Shown: positions 26,595-34,683 of the stretch, one piece after another
Layout of the letters: the number at the start of each line of letters is the position of its first letter
Numbering within the stretch: position 1 is the stretch's first letter
Source of the DNA: Planotetraspora mira
GTDB lineage: Bacteria > Actinomycetota > Actinomycetes > Streptosporangiales > Streptosporangiaceae
Length of the DNA stretch: 64,000 bases
NCBI RefSeq assembly: GCF_016863275.1
Contig: NZ_BOOO01000009.1
Coordinates: 248,001-312,000 of the forward strand
Direction: 5' to 3'
Program-made: the position numbers and the translations under genes
Notes under the pieces: model-generated
Told to the model about the DNA's origin: nothing
Databases searched by the model: none
The model's input: only the letters and a program-made list of their open reading frames with translations

Positions 26595-27773
26595 TTGAAC
26601 CTCGTGTCCGCTTTGCCGTTTCTCGCCCCGGTTCAGAGCCGGTTGCGTTCCCTCCCGACTCTCTGGCTGGACACGGCCCTCGCCGCGCTCGTGCTGGTCG
26701 TGCAGATGTGGCCGCTCCTGTCCCGCGAGAATCCCAACGGCGGCCCCTGGGACTGGTGGGGGTACGTGGTCGTGTTCGCCTCCGCCGTACCACTCGTGTG
26801 GAGACGCCGGGCTCCTGTGACCGTGCTGCTGGCCAGCGTCATCGCGACCTCCCTCTACGACCTCGCGGACCAGGTCGCCGCACAACCGATCTGGTACGGC
26901 GGGCTCATCGCGATCTACACGGTCGCCGCCTACTCGCCACCCCTGCATCGCGTGGGCATGCTCGTCATCACCATCGTCGGCGGCGTGCTCCTGGTCGGCT
27001 CCTCCGACACCGCGCTGCGCGGCATCGTGCTGTTCGTCGCCGCGTACGCGATCGGCCGTGCCTCCGCGGCCTCCCGCGCGTACGCCGCGGCTTTGGAGGA
27101 GCGGGCCGTCCGACTGGAACACGAGCGCCAGGCCGAGGCCGAACGAGCCGCCGAGCGTGAGCGGGCCCGGATCGCCCGGGACATGCACGACATCCTCGCG
27201 CACGCGGTCAGCCTCATGGTGGTGCAGGCCGAGGCCGGTCCCGTCGTGGTCAGGAGCAACCCGGCCCGCGCCGAGGCCGCGTTCGACGCGATCGCCTCCG
27301 CGGGACGCGATGCCATGGTCCAACTCCGCCGCATGCTGAGCGCGCTCAAGGAGGACACGGGCCCGCGGACGCCGCAGCCGACCATCGACGACCTGGCCGG
27401 GCTGTCCGATCAGGTCGCCGACACCGGACTCGACGTGGGGTTCTCCACGTCGGGTGAGCCCAGGTCGCTGCTCCCCGACATCGCGGTCGCCGCCTACCGG
27501 ATCGCCCAGGAAGCCCTCACGAACATCGTCAAGCACGCGGGCGCCACCCGCGCCGACATCCGACTCATCTGGAAGAACGACACACTCATGATCAGCATCA
27601 CCGATGACGGCCGCGGTTCCGGGGCGTCCTTCCCTTCGGGCGGAAACGGCCTGATCGGCATCCATGAGCGCGCCGCCGCCCTCGGCGGCTCCGCGACCAC
27701 GGGCCCCCGCACCGACGGTCCGGGCTTCCAGGTGCTCGTACGGCTCCCGCTGGCGGAACCGGTGCGGGCATGA
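26595..27773 (+). CDS. Two-component sensor histidine kinase, NarL-partner (HisKA_3) type
   Basis: A 392-residue kinase with four to five N-terminal membrane helices (residues ~20-155), a coiled-coil linker (ERAVRLEHERQAEAERAAERERARIARD), the phospho-acceptor His198 in DMHDILAHAVSLM, and a HATPase domain (QEALTNIVKHAGA, ITDDGRGSG, GLIGIHERAAALGG). The start is TTG 26595, placed 5 bp after GAGGAGGC. The stop overlaps the response regulator start as ATGA. Confidence 0.93.
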   Translation: MNLVSALPFLAPVQSRLRSLPTLWLDTALAALVLVVQMWPLLSRENPNGGPWDWWGYVVVFASAVPLVWRRRAPVTVLLASVIATSLYDLADQVAAQPIWYGGLIAIYTVAAYSPPLHRVGMLVITIVGGVLLVGSSDTALRGIVLFVAAYAIGRASAASRAYAAALEERAVRLEHERQAEAERAAERERARIARDMHDILAHAVSLMVVQAEAGPVVVRSNPARAEAAFDAIASAGRDAMVQLRRMLSALKEDTGPRTPQPTIDDLAGLSDQVADTGLDVGFSTSGEPRSLLPDIAVAAYRIAQEALTNIVKHAGATRADIRLIWKNDTLMISITDDGRGSGASFPSGGNGLIGIHERAAALGGSATTGPRTDGPGFQVLVRLPLAEPVRA

Positions 27774-28438
27774 CCGTGAGAATCGTGGTCGCCGACGACC
27801 AGGAACTGGTGCGTGCCGGGTTCAGCATGATCCTCGACGCCCAGCCCGACATCGAGGTCGTCGCCGAGGCGGGCGACGGCGCCGAGGCCGTCGCGGCGGT
27901 CCGTGAACACCGGCCGGACGTGCTCCTCCTCGACATCCGCATGCCCACGATGGACGGCATCGAGGCGGCCGGCATCGTGTGCGCCGAGACCGACTGCCGG
28001 GTGCTCATGCTGACCACGTTCGACCTGGACGACTACGTCTACGACGCGTTGCGCGCGGGCGCGAGCGGGTTCCTGCTCAAGGACGTCCGTCGCGACGATC
28101 TCGTGCACGCGGTGCGGGTGGTCGCGGCCGGAGAGTCGCTCCTCGCGCCTTCCGTCACCAGGAAGCTGATCGCCGAGTTCACCTCCAGAACGGTCACCCG
28201 CTCTGTCGTGCCGCCTTCGGAACGGCTCGCCGTTCTCACGGGCCGCGAGCAGGAGACGCTCCAGATGATCGCGCGCGGGTTGTCCAACGCGGAGATCGCC
28301 GCGGCCATGGTGCTCAGCGAGCACACGGTGAAGTCGCACGTCAGCAACGTCCTCACCAAACTCGGTCTGCGCGATCGGGTCCAGGCCGTGATCGCGGCCT
28401 ACGAAACCGGTCTCGCGGTCCCCGGCAGATCGGAGTAG
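27770..28438 (+). CDS. NarL/FixJ-family response regulator
   Basis: A 222-residue regulator. The receiver domain has the acidic pocket DD near residues 9-10, the phospho-acceptor Asp in DVLLLDIRMP, and conserved Thr and Lys (TTFDLDDYV, FLLKDV). The LuxR HTH is LTGREQETLQMIARGLSNAEIAA near the C-terminus. Translationally coupled (ATGA) to the kinase at 26595. The target is unknown; the upstream membrane protein gene is a candidate. Confidence 0.94.
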   Translation: MTVRIVVADDQELVRAGFSMILDAQPDIEVVAEAGDGAEAVAAVREHRPDVLLLDIRMPTMDGIEAAGIVCAETDCRVLMLTTFDLDDYVYDALRAGASGFLLKDVRRDDLVHAVRVVAAGESLLAPSVTRKLIAEFTSRTVTRSVVPPSERLAVLTGREQETLQMIARGLSNAEIAAAMVLSEHTVKSHVSNVLTKLGLRDRVQAVIAAYETGLAVPGRSE

Positions 28439-28475
28439 CCGCGTTCACCGGGTCGTCCCGCCTCGCGGGCCGGCC

Positions 28476-29075
28476 TCATCGCCGCTCGGCGACGGCGAGG
28501 GTTCGGCTGACTTCGGCCGCACCGGCGGCGAAGTCGTCGACATCGGTGGTGCGCCGCCGCAGGAAGCCGCTCAAATGGAGGACGGCGTAGCCGTGGGCGG
28601 CGGCGACGTGCTTCTCGAGGAGGGTGATCGCGGCCTGTGCGTCACGGGTGACGTCCATGGCCAGAGGCAGCAGGACGTCCATGACCGCCCGGCCTGCCGC
28701 GTTGAGGTCGGGATCGCCGAGATGCCGCAACTGGTCGGCGAAGATGAGGTCGAATCCGGCGTGGTGGCGTGCGACGAACCGCACATAGACGCCGGCGGTG
28801 ACGGCGAGCGCCTCGCACGGGTCGCCGCTCGTGTCACGCGCGAGGGCGTCCCGCAACTCGGCGGCGAGGAGTTCGGCCGCGCGGATGGCGGTGGCCTTCA
28901 ACAGCGCCTGACGGGTGGGGAAATGGCGATAGGGCGCCGCCGCGCTCACCCCCGTGCGCCGGGCGGCCTCGGCGACGGACAGTGCGTCGACGCCGCGCTC
29001 GGCGATCAGCGCGAGAGCGGCGTCGACGAGGGCGGCACGCAGGTCGCCGTGGTGGTAGCCGCCGCGCTTGGCCAC
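28476..29075 (-). CDS. TetR-family transcriptional regulator
   Basis: A 199-residue regulator beginning KRGGYHHGDLRAALVDAA, characteristic of the TetR subgroup with a WHG/TetR_C_33-like domain. HTH: DALSVAEAARRTGVSAAAPYRHF. I take GTG 29075 as start because GAGAGGAGC precedes it and the protein then begins at the family start; ATG 29135 would place the N-terminus in the operator region. Divergent from the SDR at 29173, with two operator-like dyads between. Confidence 0.92.
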   Translation of the reverse strand: MAKRGGYHHGDLRAALVDAALALIAERGVDALSVAEAARRTGVSAAAPYRHFPTRQALLKATAIRAAELLAAELRDALARDTSGDPCEALAVTAGVYVRFVARHHAGFDLIFADQLRHLGDPDLNAAGRAVMDVLLPLAMDVTRDAQAAITLLEKHVAAAHGYAVLHLSGFLRRRTTDVDDFAAGAAEVSRTLAVAERR

Positions 29076-29107
29076 GAAGCTCCTCTCGCGATCGATTTGC
29101 CCCCGTT

Positions 29108-29123
29108 GTAAGAGGTAACTTAC
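29108..29123. promoter_or_regulatory. TetR operator copy 1 (GTAAGAGGTAACTTAC)
   Basis: A 16-bp dyad with GTAAG/CTTAC arms in the divergent TetR/SDR promoter region. It shares GTAAGAGGT and CTTAC with the second copy 28 bp away. Confidence 0.7.
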
Positions 29124-29135
29124 ATTGGAATCCAT

Positions 29136-29151
29136 GTAAGAGGTCTCTTAC
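29136..29151. promoter_or_regulatory. TetR operator copy 2 (GTAAGAGGTCTCTTAC)
   Basis: A 16-bp dyad with 7-bp arms (GTAAGAG/CTCTTAC). Two copies in a 44-bp stretch between divergent genes strongly suggest that the TetR protein represses both promoters. Confidence 0.75.
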
Positions 29152-29172
29152 ATGGAACGAGAGGAAGACCTC

Positions 29173-29910
29173 ATGTCGGGGATCGAAGACAAGGTCGTCG
29201 CAATCACAGGTGCGAGCAGTGGAATCGGTGAGGCCACCGCGCTTCTCCTCGCCGAGCGCGGCGCGAAGGTCGTTCTCGGAGCCCGCCGCTCGAATCGCCT
29301 CAAGGCTCTGACGGCCCGCATCGAGAACGCGGGCGGTGAAGCCGTCTGTGCCCGCACGGACGTGCGAGTGCGCGACGACGTGGCCGGTCTCGTTGAGTTG
29401 GCGTGTGAGCGGTACGGCACGCTCGACGTCCTCGTCAACAACGCCGGAGTGATGCCGATCTCCCCTCTCGACGACCTCCGCGTCGAGGACTGGGAGCAGA
29501 TGATCGACGTCAACCTCAAAGGCGTCCTGTACGGCATCGCGGCGGCACTGCCCGTCTTCCGCCGGCAGGGTTCCGGGCACTTCGTCAACATCGCTTCCAC
29601 GGCGGCACATCGCGTGGTACCGAACCAGTCGGTCTACGCCGGCACGAAGTTCGCCGTCCGCGCCGTCTCCGAGGGATTGCGCCAGGAGGCCGGCGACAAA
29701 CTGCGCGTGACGATCGTCTCGCCGGGCTTCACTCGCACGGACTTCGCGGAATCCGTGCGGAATCCGGAGGTGAAGGCCCGGCTCGAAGAGTCACGCGACA
29801 CGTTCGCGATGCCGCCGGACGCGATCGCCCGCGCCATCGCTTTCGCGATCGAGCAGCCGGCCGACGTCGACGTGAGCGAGGTCGTCGTACGTCCCACCGC
29901 TCAGGTGTGA
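29173..29910 (+). CDS. SDR-family oxidoreductase under TetR control
   Basis: A 245-residue classical short-chain dehydrogenase: TGASSGIG (12-19), NNAGVMPISPL, catalytic Ser in NIASTAAH and YAGTK (YxxxK). Resembles the YdfG/serine 3-dehydrogenase-like group that reduces small hydroxy or keto compounds. ATG 29173 follows GAGAGGAAG; ATG 29152 upstream abuts the operator and is less likely. Divergent from and probably repressed by the TetR protein at 28476. Confidence 0.92.
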   Translation: MSGIEDKVVAITGASSGIGEATALLLAERGAKVVLGARRSNRLKALTARIENAGGEAVCARTDVRVRDDVAGLVELACERYGTLDVLVNNAGVMPISPLDDLRVEDWEQMIDVNLKGVLYGIAAALPVFRRQGSGHFVNIASTAAHRVVPNQSVYAGTKFAVRAVSEGLRQEAGDKLRVTIVSPGFTRTDFAESVRNPEVKARLEESRDTFAMPPDAIARAIAFAIEQPADVDVSEVVVRPTAQV

Positions 29911-29945
29911 CGCGGACAGCCTCGCGTGGCGATGCGGCCTCGTCC

Positions 29946-30338
29946 TCAACGGACGGGGAATGAGTGGTGTTCATGGCGGACGACCCATCGGCCCTCCTCC
30001 TTGACCAGCCCGAGGGTGAGACGCAGCCGATTCTCGGGATCGGCGGCGAAATCCTGCGGCATTCCGCAGCGCAGCAGCGCGTGGGCGTAGGCGACGCCGG
30101 CCCCAGCCGTGATCTCCAGCGACGTGATCTCGAACGAGGCGCCGTGCGACTGCCACTCGAAGAACGGCGGCCAGGTGTCCCGGTAGGCGTCGATGCCGCG
30201 AACGCCCTGATAGGGCGGCGGCACGTCGAACATCACGATTTCCCGCGAGTGATCGGCGAGGACCGTTTCGAGGTCGCCGGCGTGGACCGCGGCCGCCCAG
30301 CGTGTGACCAGTTCGCGGATCCGCTGCTCGTCATCCAT
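29946..30338 (-). CDS. SnoaL/DUF4440-like NTF2-fold protein
   Basis: A 130-residue NTF2-like protein: IRELVTRWAAAVHAGDLETVLADHSREIVMFDVPPPYQGVRGIDAYRDTW and a C-terminal RLTLGLVKEEGRWVVRHEHHSFP, as in the SgcJ/YybH-type family. Ligand or reaction unknown. ATG 30338 follows AGGAGCC. It lies 97 bp downstream of the ECF sigma gene on the same strand; that sigma factor itself carries a SnoaL-like tail. Confidence 0.88.
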   Translation of the reverse strand: MDDEQRIRELVTRWAAAVHAGDLETVLADHSREIVMFDVPPPYQGVRGIDAYRDTWPPFFEWQSHGASFEITSLEITAGAGVAYAHALLRCGMPQDFAADPENRLRLTLGLVKEEGRWVVRHEHHSFPVR

Positions 30339-30435
30339 GGTGGCTCCTGCCCCTTCGAGGAGGTACACCGGCGCCGACGGCACCGCTCCGGAGCATCTCT
30401 CCGTCAGGAGCTACAACCCCGGCGACGAGCGGAAC

Positions 30436-31476
30436 TCATCGGTCCGGCACCTGTTGCGGTAGACGCTCGGGAAGGCCGAATGCCGAGAAGCCGGCGTCCA
30501 GGAACGAGATCACCTCGGCGACCTTGTCCGCCTTCAGGATGACGAGGTCGAGGCCGGCCGCGAGATACGCCGACTCCTGGTCGTCCCACATGTAGGTGCC
30601 GAACGCGAGGCCGCCGTTGGCCCGGACCGGGAGGAAACGCCAACGTCTGGTCAGCGGGCCCTCGCTCAGGAACTCACGGATGCCCTCGCGGCCGACGTAC
30701 ACGGCAGGGACCGGCGGCATCGAATACCTCACGTCGTCGGTCACCATGGCCACGATGGCTTCGACGTCGCCGGCCTCCCAGGCGGCGGCGTATCGGCGGG
30801 CGATGTCGCGAACGCCGATCTCATCGGCGCCCGGCCCTGCCGTACCTCGACCGGCCCGCGGAAGGTGCTCGTCGCGGGTCCTGCGCGCCCGCTGCAGGGC
30901 GGCGTTGACCGAAGGGACCGTGGTGTTCAGGAGTTTCGCCGTCTCACCGGCCGAGTACTCGAGGACCTCGCGGAGAAGGAGCACCGCGCGCTGTCGCGCG
31001 GGGAGGTGCTGGAGCGCGGCCACGAACGCGATCTCCATGCTCTCCCAGGCGAGGGCGCGGGCCTCCGGATCCAGTCCGGCGGTGAACCGCATCCGGTGAT
31101 CCGGATACGGCCCGAGCCACAGGACCTCGGCCGGCGCCGCCCCGCCGGGGGTGAGATCCGTCGGGAGTTCACGACGACGACCTGCCTTGCCGAGAAGTGT
31201 CAGACACCGATTGGTGGCGATCTTGTAGAGCCACGCCCGGAACGAGCCCCGGTCCTCGAACCGCGCCAGACTCCGCCACGCCCGGGTCAGGGTCTCCTGT
31301 ACGGCGTCCTCCGCGTCGTCGAAGGACCCGAGCATCCGATAGCAGTGCGCGGTCAGCTCGTCTCGTAACGGCTCGACCAAGACGGCGAAGGCGTCCTCGT
31401 CACCTGTGCGAGCTCTCCCGAGCACATCGCCTGCCGGCCCCTCGGCTGAATCCCGGTCGACCATGATCGTGTCCAT
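30436..31476 (-). CDS. ECF-type RNA polymerase sigma factor with C-terminal SnoaL-like domain (SigG/ECF41-like)
   Basis: A ~346-residue sigma factor. Region 2 is [41 protein letters not shown]; region 4 is [37 protein letters not shown]. The final ~140 residues are a SnoaL/NTF2-like fold ([29 protein letters not shown]) ending in [11 protein letters not shown]. In such sigma factors the tail replaces an anti-sigma factor and controls activity. ATG 31476 is preferred; ATG 31464 is four codons downstream. Confidence 0.92.
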   Translation of the reverse strand: MDTIMVDRDSAEGPAGDVLGRARTGDEDAFAVLVEPLRDELTAHCYRMLGSFDDAEDAVQETLTRAWRSLARFEDRGSFRAWLYKIATNRCLTLLGKAGRRRELPTDLTPGGAAPAEVLWLGPYPDHRMRFTAGLDPEARALAWESMEIAFVAALQHLPARQRAVLLLREVLEYSAGETAKLLNTTVPSVNAALQRARRTRDEHLPRAGRGTAGPGADEIGVRDIARRYAAAWEAGDVEAIVAMVTDDVRYSMPPVPAVYVGREGIREFLSEGPLTRRWRFLPVRANGGLAFGTYMWDDQESAYLAAGLDLVILKADKVAEVISFLDAGFSAFGLPERLPQQVPDR

Positions 31477-31587
31477 TTCCACCTGTGGAGCGCGCGCTCG
31501 AAGAACAGGATCCCGTGCTCCGAGCAGAGCGCCTGAGGCCCGAACCGGAGGGTGGACGTGAGGCTTCGGAGTTGCTATCACTGACCA

Positions 31588-31827
31588 ATGCAATGGCAAT
31601 TATGCAAGTTGCACGGGAATGACGTCTGGTTTTATCTGCCGGGCCCGGGCGCCGGCCACGGGATGGAAATCAAGCGCGACAAGTCAAAAGGCGACAAGAA
31701 TGACGCGGAAGCCCGCGACCGTTTCATCGCGGAGTTGGGCATGAGTGGCTGGGAATTGGTGAGCGCCGCCTACCCCCACCACCTCGATCCGGTTGTGCTC
31801 TGGTTCAAGCGGCCGGTAGGCGAGTGA
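31588..31827 (+). CDS. Small hypothetical protein, DUF4177-like
   Basis: A 79-residue protein with a run of charged residues in the middle ([19 protein letters not shown]) and a C-terminal [27 protein letters not shown] that resembles the WELVSv....W.fKR strand pair of DUF4177. No signal peptide or membrane segment. It has no clear ribosome binding site and may be leaderless. It is transcribed divergently from the sigma gene at 31476. Function unknown. Confidence 0.7.
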   Translation: MQWQLCKLHGNDVWFYLPGPGAGHGMEIKRDKSKGDKNDAEARDRFIAELGMSGWELVSAAYPHHLDPVVLWFKRPVGE

Positions 31828-31848
31828 GCCGATCTCCCGCGTGCACGC

Positions 31849-32445
31849 CTACGGAGGCGTTCCAGGCCTGGCGACCGTCCGCGACAGGTGGACCGCCGTC
31901 TCGGTGGTGAGAGGCGAGCGGACGATCAGAAGCCGGTACCACATCAGCCCGTAGATCTGGTCAATCGTCAGTTCCAGGTCGGTTTCCGCAGGCAGTTCGC
32001 CGCGAGCGAGACCCCGGACGAGCAGACCACGGAGTTCGTCCCTGCGGGCCGCGATGAATTCCCGCATGCCCTCCGCGGCCGCGGTGTCCCGCAGGGCCTC
32101 GGCCATGAGACCGCGTAAAAGGTGAGCCACCTGCTCGACCGCGCGGAAGGTGTCCGCGAGGAAGGCTTCCAGATCCGTCGCGAGTGCGCCGGTGTCGGGG
32201 ATGGTCACCTCTTGCTGGGCGCGTTCGATCATCGCCTCCAGCAGCACCGCCCCCTTGGAGGGCCACCACCGGTAGATCGTGTGCTTGCTGACGCCCGCGG
32301 CCCGGGCGATCGCGTCGATCGAAACGGCCATGCCGTCCGGCCCGGCGAGCAGATCCGCGGCACAGTCCAGGACGGCCCTTCGCACCGCGGGATTACGCCG
32401 GCGTCCCGTGTGGGGGCGGGCTTCGACCGGCTCACGAGGTGACAC
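31849..32445 (-). CDS. TetR-family transcriptional regulator
   Basis: A ~198-residue regulator: HTH VSIDAIARAAGVSKHTIYRWWPSKGAVLLEAM (near residues 39-70) and a TetR_C_16-like ligand domain. GTG 32445 is chosen because the upstream start (32487) would lie inside the repeat element at 32463-32517; this is not certain. Divergent from the SDR at 32530, its likely target. Confidence 0.9.
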   Translation of the reverse strand: MSPREPVEARPHTGRRRNPAVRRAVLDCAADLLAGPDGMAVSIDAIARAAGVSKHTIYRWWPSKGAVLLEAMIERAQQEVTIPDTGALATDLEAFLADTFRAVEQVAHLLRGLMAEALRDTAAAEGMREFIAARRDELRGLLVRGLARGELPAETDLELTIDQIYGLMWYRLLIVRSPLTTETAVHLSRTVARPGTPP

Positions 32446-32462
32446 AGGGCAGACCCTACCAG

Positions 32463-32517
32463 TTGACGAAACCAAGAGTTCCGGCAATGCTTTGACGGAA
32501 CCAACAGTTTCGGCAAT
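32463..32517. promoter_or_regulatory. Two 26-bp direct repeats, each with an internal dyad, between TetR and SDR genes
   Basis: Units at 32463-32488 and 32492-32517 match at 23 of 26 positions (both start TTGACG and end CGGCAAT). Each contains a small dyad of the form (G/A)AACC-N4-G(T)T(T/C)C. The 29-bp period is close to three helical turns, as for tandem TetR dimers. TTGACG could also serve as a -35 element for the SDR. Confidence 0.65.
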
Positions 32518-32529
32518 AAGAGAGCTGCG

Positions 32530-33291
32530 ATGAATCTGAACCTGCGCGGCAGACGGGCGCTCATCACCGGCGCGTCAAAGGGCATCGGCGCGGCGACCGC
32601 CGAGGTTCTCGCCGAGGAGGGCTGCGACCTGCACCTCGCCGCCCGCAGCGCGCCCGCGCTCGAAGACCTCGCACACCGCCTGCGCGCCACCTACGCCGTC
32701 GATGTGGATGTGCATCCGGTCGACCTGCGGCGGCCGGATGACCTCGCGCGCCTCGCCGAGGAGGCGTCAGACCTGGACATCCTGGTCAACAATGCCGGCG
32801 ACATCCCCGGCGGCTCCCTCGACGCGGTCGACGGGAAGGCCTGGCGGCACGGCTGGGATCTCAAGGTCTTCGGCTATGTCGATCTCACCCGACTCGTCTA
32901 CGCGCGGATGAAGGCCCGCGGGCGCGGCGTGATCGTCAACAACATCGGCGTCGCGGGCGAGCGGGTCGACTTCAACTACATCGCCGGAAGTTCCGGCAAC
33001 GCCGCCCTGATGGCGTTCACCCGGGCCCTGGGCGGGCGCAGCCTGGGCGACGGCATCCGAGTCGTCGGCGTCAACCCCGGACCGGTGGCGACCGAGCGGA
33101 TCCTCACCCTCCTCGAGGCCCACGCGGATGAAGGCGCCGACGCCGGTCTCATGGCCGGTTACCCGCTCGGCCGGGCGGCGACCCCACGCGAGATCGCCGA
33201 CCTCATCGCCTTCCTCGCCTCCGACCGCTCCGCCTACACCAGCGGAGTCGTCTTCACCGTCGACGGCGGAATGTCCGCCGCAGGAGCCTGA
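32530..33291 (+). CDS. SDR-family oxidoreductase with altered catalytic motif
   Basis: A 253-residue Rossmann-fold SDR: TGASKGIGAATAE (~14-26), NNAGDIPGG, and a C-terminal DRSAYTSGVVFTVDGGMSAAGA typical of the family. The usual YxxxK is not present in standard form: the segment reads FNYIAGSSGNAALMAF, with Asn where Lys is expected. This variant is shared by a subgroup of SDRs. Divergent from TetR (31849) with direct repeats between; probably repressed by it. Confidence 0.9.
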   Translation: MNLNLRGRRALITGASKGIGAATAEVLAEEGCDLHLAARSAPALEDLAHRLRATYAVDVDVHPVDLRRPDDLARLAEEASDLDILVNNAGDIPGGSLDAVDGKAWRHGWDLKVFGYVDLTRLVYARMKARGRGVIVNNIGVAGERVDFNYIAGSSGNAALMAFTRALGGRSLGDGIRVVGVNPGPVATERILTLLEAHADEGADAGLMAGYPLGRAATPREIADLIAFLASDRSAYTSGVVFTVDGGMSAAGA

Positions 33292-33458
33292 CCGGCACGA
33301 TTTCATTTGACGATCACACGGCATTGTCGATCATTATTGACAAGGGCTCGATCGATCCGTCAAATGGCCGCATCCGGCCAGCTATTTAATGCCTATATGT
33401 GGATATAGCGGGATATTCTAACGGCGCCCTCAAATCTCCGGCAGAAAGAGGGACGGCG

Positions 33459-33944
33459 ATGTCAGGTTCCGCGGTCACGACAGGCATGATGGCACTGAGA
33501 ACGCACATCGGAAGGCGCACGCGGCGAGTCGTCCTGAGCGGGCTCATGACGGCGGGGCTCCTGTCCGCGCTGATGGTGGGCGCACCCGCGGCGCACGCGG
33601 ACCAGTATGTGGGCACGTCATTCACGTCGTACCTGCTCAAGGGCGAATACATCCTGAGCCCGAACAGGCTCTACAAGTTCATCATGCAATCGGACGGAAA
33701 CCTCGTCCTTTACCGGCGGTACAACACAGATATCCTCGCGCCCTGGTACGCCTGCTGGGGAAGCAACACCGTCGGCACAGGCGTGTACGCGGAGTACTGG
33801 AAAGAGTCGTCCAACGTTGCCTATCTGAAGGTCGGATCCACAGTCCTGTACGGGGCTTACATAGGCTCGTTCTACTCGACCAACGTCAACGTGACCGACG
33901 CGGGCTGGGTCTACGTCGCCTGGAGCGCGAAAGTGCACTGCTGA
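33459..33944 (+). CDS. Secreted small protein with a bulb-type (mannose-binding) lectin motif
   Basis: A 161-residue exported protein: positively charged N-terminus, hydrophobic core (~24-42) and likely cleavage after AHA at residue 47. The mature part has a B-lectin-like region with the sugar-binding motif QSDGNLVLY (residues 77-85), matching the QxDxNxVxY consensus. Only one complete motif is seen. Five aromatic-rich strands follow and the protein ends in KVHC. It may bind mannose-containing glycans outside the cell. The start ATG 33459 follows AAGAGGGA. Intermediate GC and an AT-rich leader set it apart from neighbours. Confidence 0.8.
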   Translation: MSGSAVTTGMMALRTHIGRRTRRVVLSGLMTAGLLSALMVGAPAAHADQYVGTSFTSYLLKGEYILSPNRLYKFIMQSDGNLVLYRRYNTDILAPWYACWGSNTVGTGVYAEYWKESSNVAYLKVGSTVLYGAYIGSFYSTNVNVTDAGWVYVAWSAKVHC

Positions 33945-33948
33945 GAGA

Positions 33949-34200
33949 TCAGGCGGAAGCCGTCAAGACGCCTCGCGTGCCCCGGGAGCGCCAGGCGGCC
34001 GACACCGACTCCGCCAGTGCGTCCGGCACCCCGTCGCTGGTGTCCACCTCGTAGTCGTACGGACCGAACGTGTGGATGCCGTCGATCTCCACATGGGAGC
34101 GGCCCTCCCCGATCCGGCGGTCGCCTCGCCCGCGTTCTCTCCGATCGATCTCCTCGAGGTCGCAGTGCACGCCGACGAGGAACTCGAGGCTCCGTTGAGA
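33949..34200 (-). pseudogene. Remnant of a chloramphenicol phosphotransferase-like gene
   Basis: Read on the minus strand, ~34200 down to 33949 encodes EFLVGVHCDLEEIDRRERGRGDR, then IHTFGPYDYEVDTSDGV and a stop. This is the C-terminal half of the CPT-like P-loop kinase family (pattern VGVhCpLeeLerRErARGDR...HahGpYDleVDTS). No P-loop, no start codon, and no N-terminal half are found upstream; the divergent ArsR gene begins only ~120 bp away. I infer a truncated gene left behind by rearrangement. Confidence 0.7.
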
Positions 34201-34272
34201 AGGATGACGCGACCCGGGCCTCGATCTGACGGGGTGGGTTCCACGCCCCGAACGATGGCAGATCCACGGGCC

Positions 34273-34296
34273 TTGCACAACCAATTGGTTGTGCAA
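34273..34296. promoter_or_regulatory. Perfect 24-bp palindrome before the ArsR operon (operator)
   Basis: The half-site TTGCACAACCAA is followed immediately by its reverse complement, giving a perfect 24-bp palindrome 27 bp before the ArsR start. A further half-site-like GGTTGTGC lies at 34303-34310. Likely binding site of the ArsR-type repressor. Confidence 0.75.
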
Positions 34297-34323
34297 ACTG
34301 ACGGTTGTGCGTAGGGTCGGGGC

Positions 34324-34683
34324 GTGGCAGTCATCGAAGACGAACTGAGCCTGGTGTTCTCGGCGCTGGCCGACCCCACCAGGCGCGCGATCCTGGAGCG
34401 CTTGGCTCATGGCGACGCGACGGTGAACCAGATCGCCGAGCCGTTCGCGATGACGCAGCAGGCGGTCTCCAAACACCTGAAGGTGCTCGAACGTGCCCGC
34501 CTGATCTCACGGACCCGGACCGCGCAGTCGCGGCCCTGTGTCCTGGACACCGAACGGCTCGACGCGGTCGCCGGTTGGATCGAGCGCCACCGGCGGATCT
34601 GGGCCGGCCGTCATGACCGGCTCGACCGGCATCTTGCCGCCCTGCAAGCCACGCAGCGCAGGGACGGGGAGACGCCACGATGA
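34324..34683 (+). CDS. ArsR-family winged-helix regulator
   Basis: A 119-residue ArsR/SmtB-type regulator: LVFSALADPTRRAILERLAHGDATVNQIAEPFAMTQQAVSKHLKVLERARLI. It lacks metal-binding cysteines, so it is probably not a metal sensor but belongs to the subgroup that sits upstream of an SRPBCC (AHSA1) gene. Start GTG 34324. The stop overlaps the SRPBCC start by 4 bp (ATGA). Confidence 0.94.
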   Translation: MAVIEDELSLVFSALADPTRRAILERLAHGDATVNQIAEPFAMTQQAVSKHLKVLERARLISRTRTAQSRPCVLDTERLDAVAGWIERHRRIWAGRHDRLDRHLAALQATQRRDGETPR

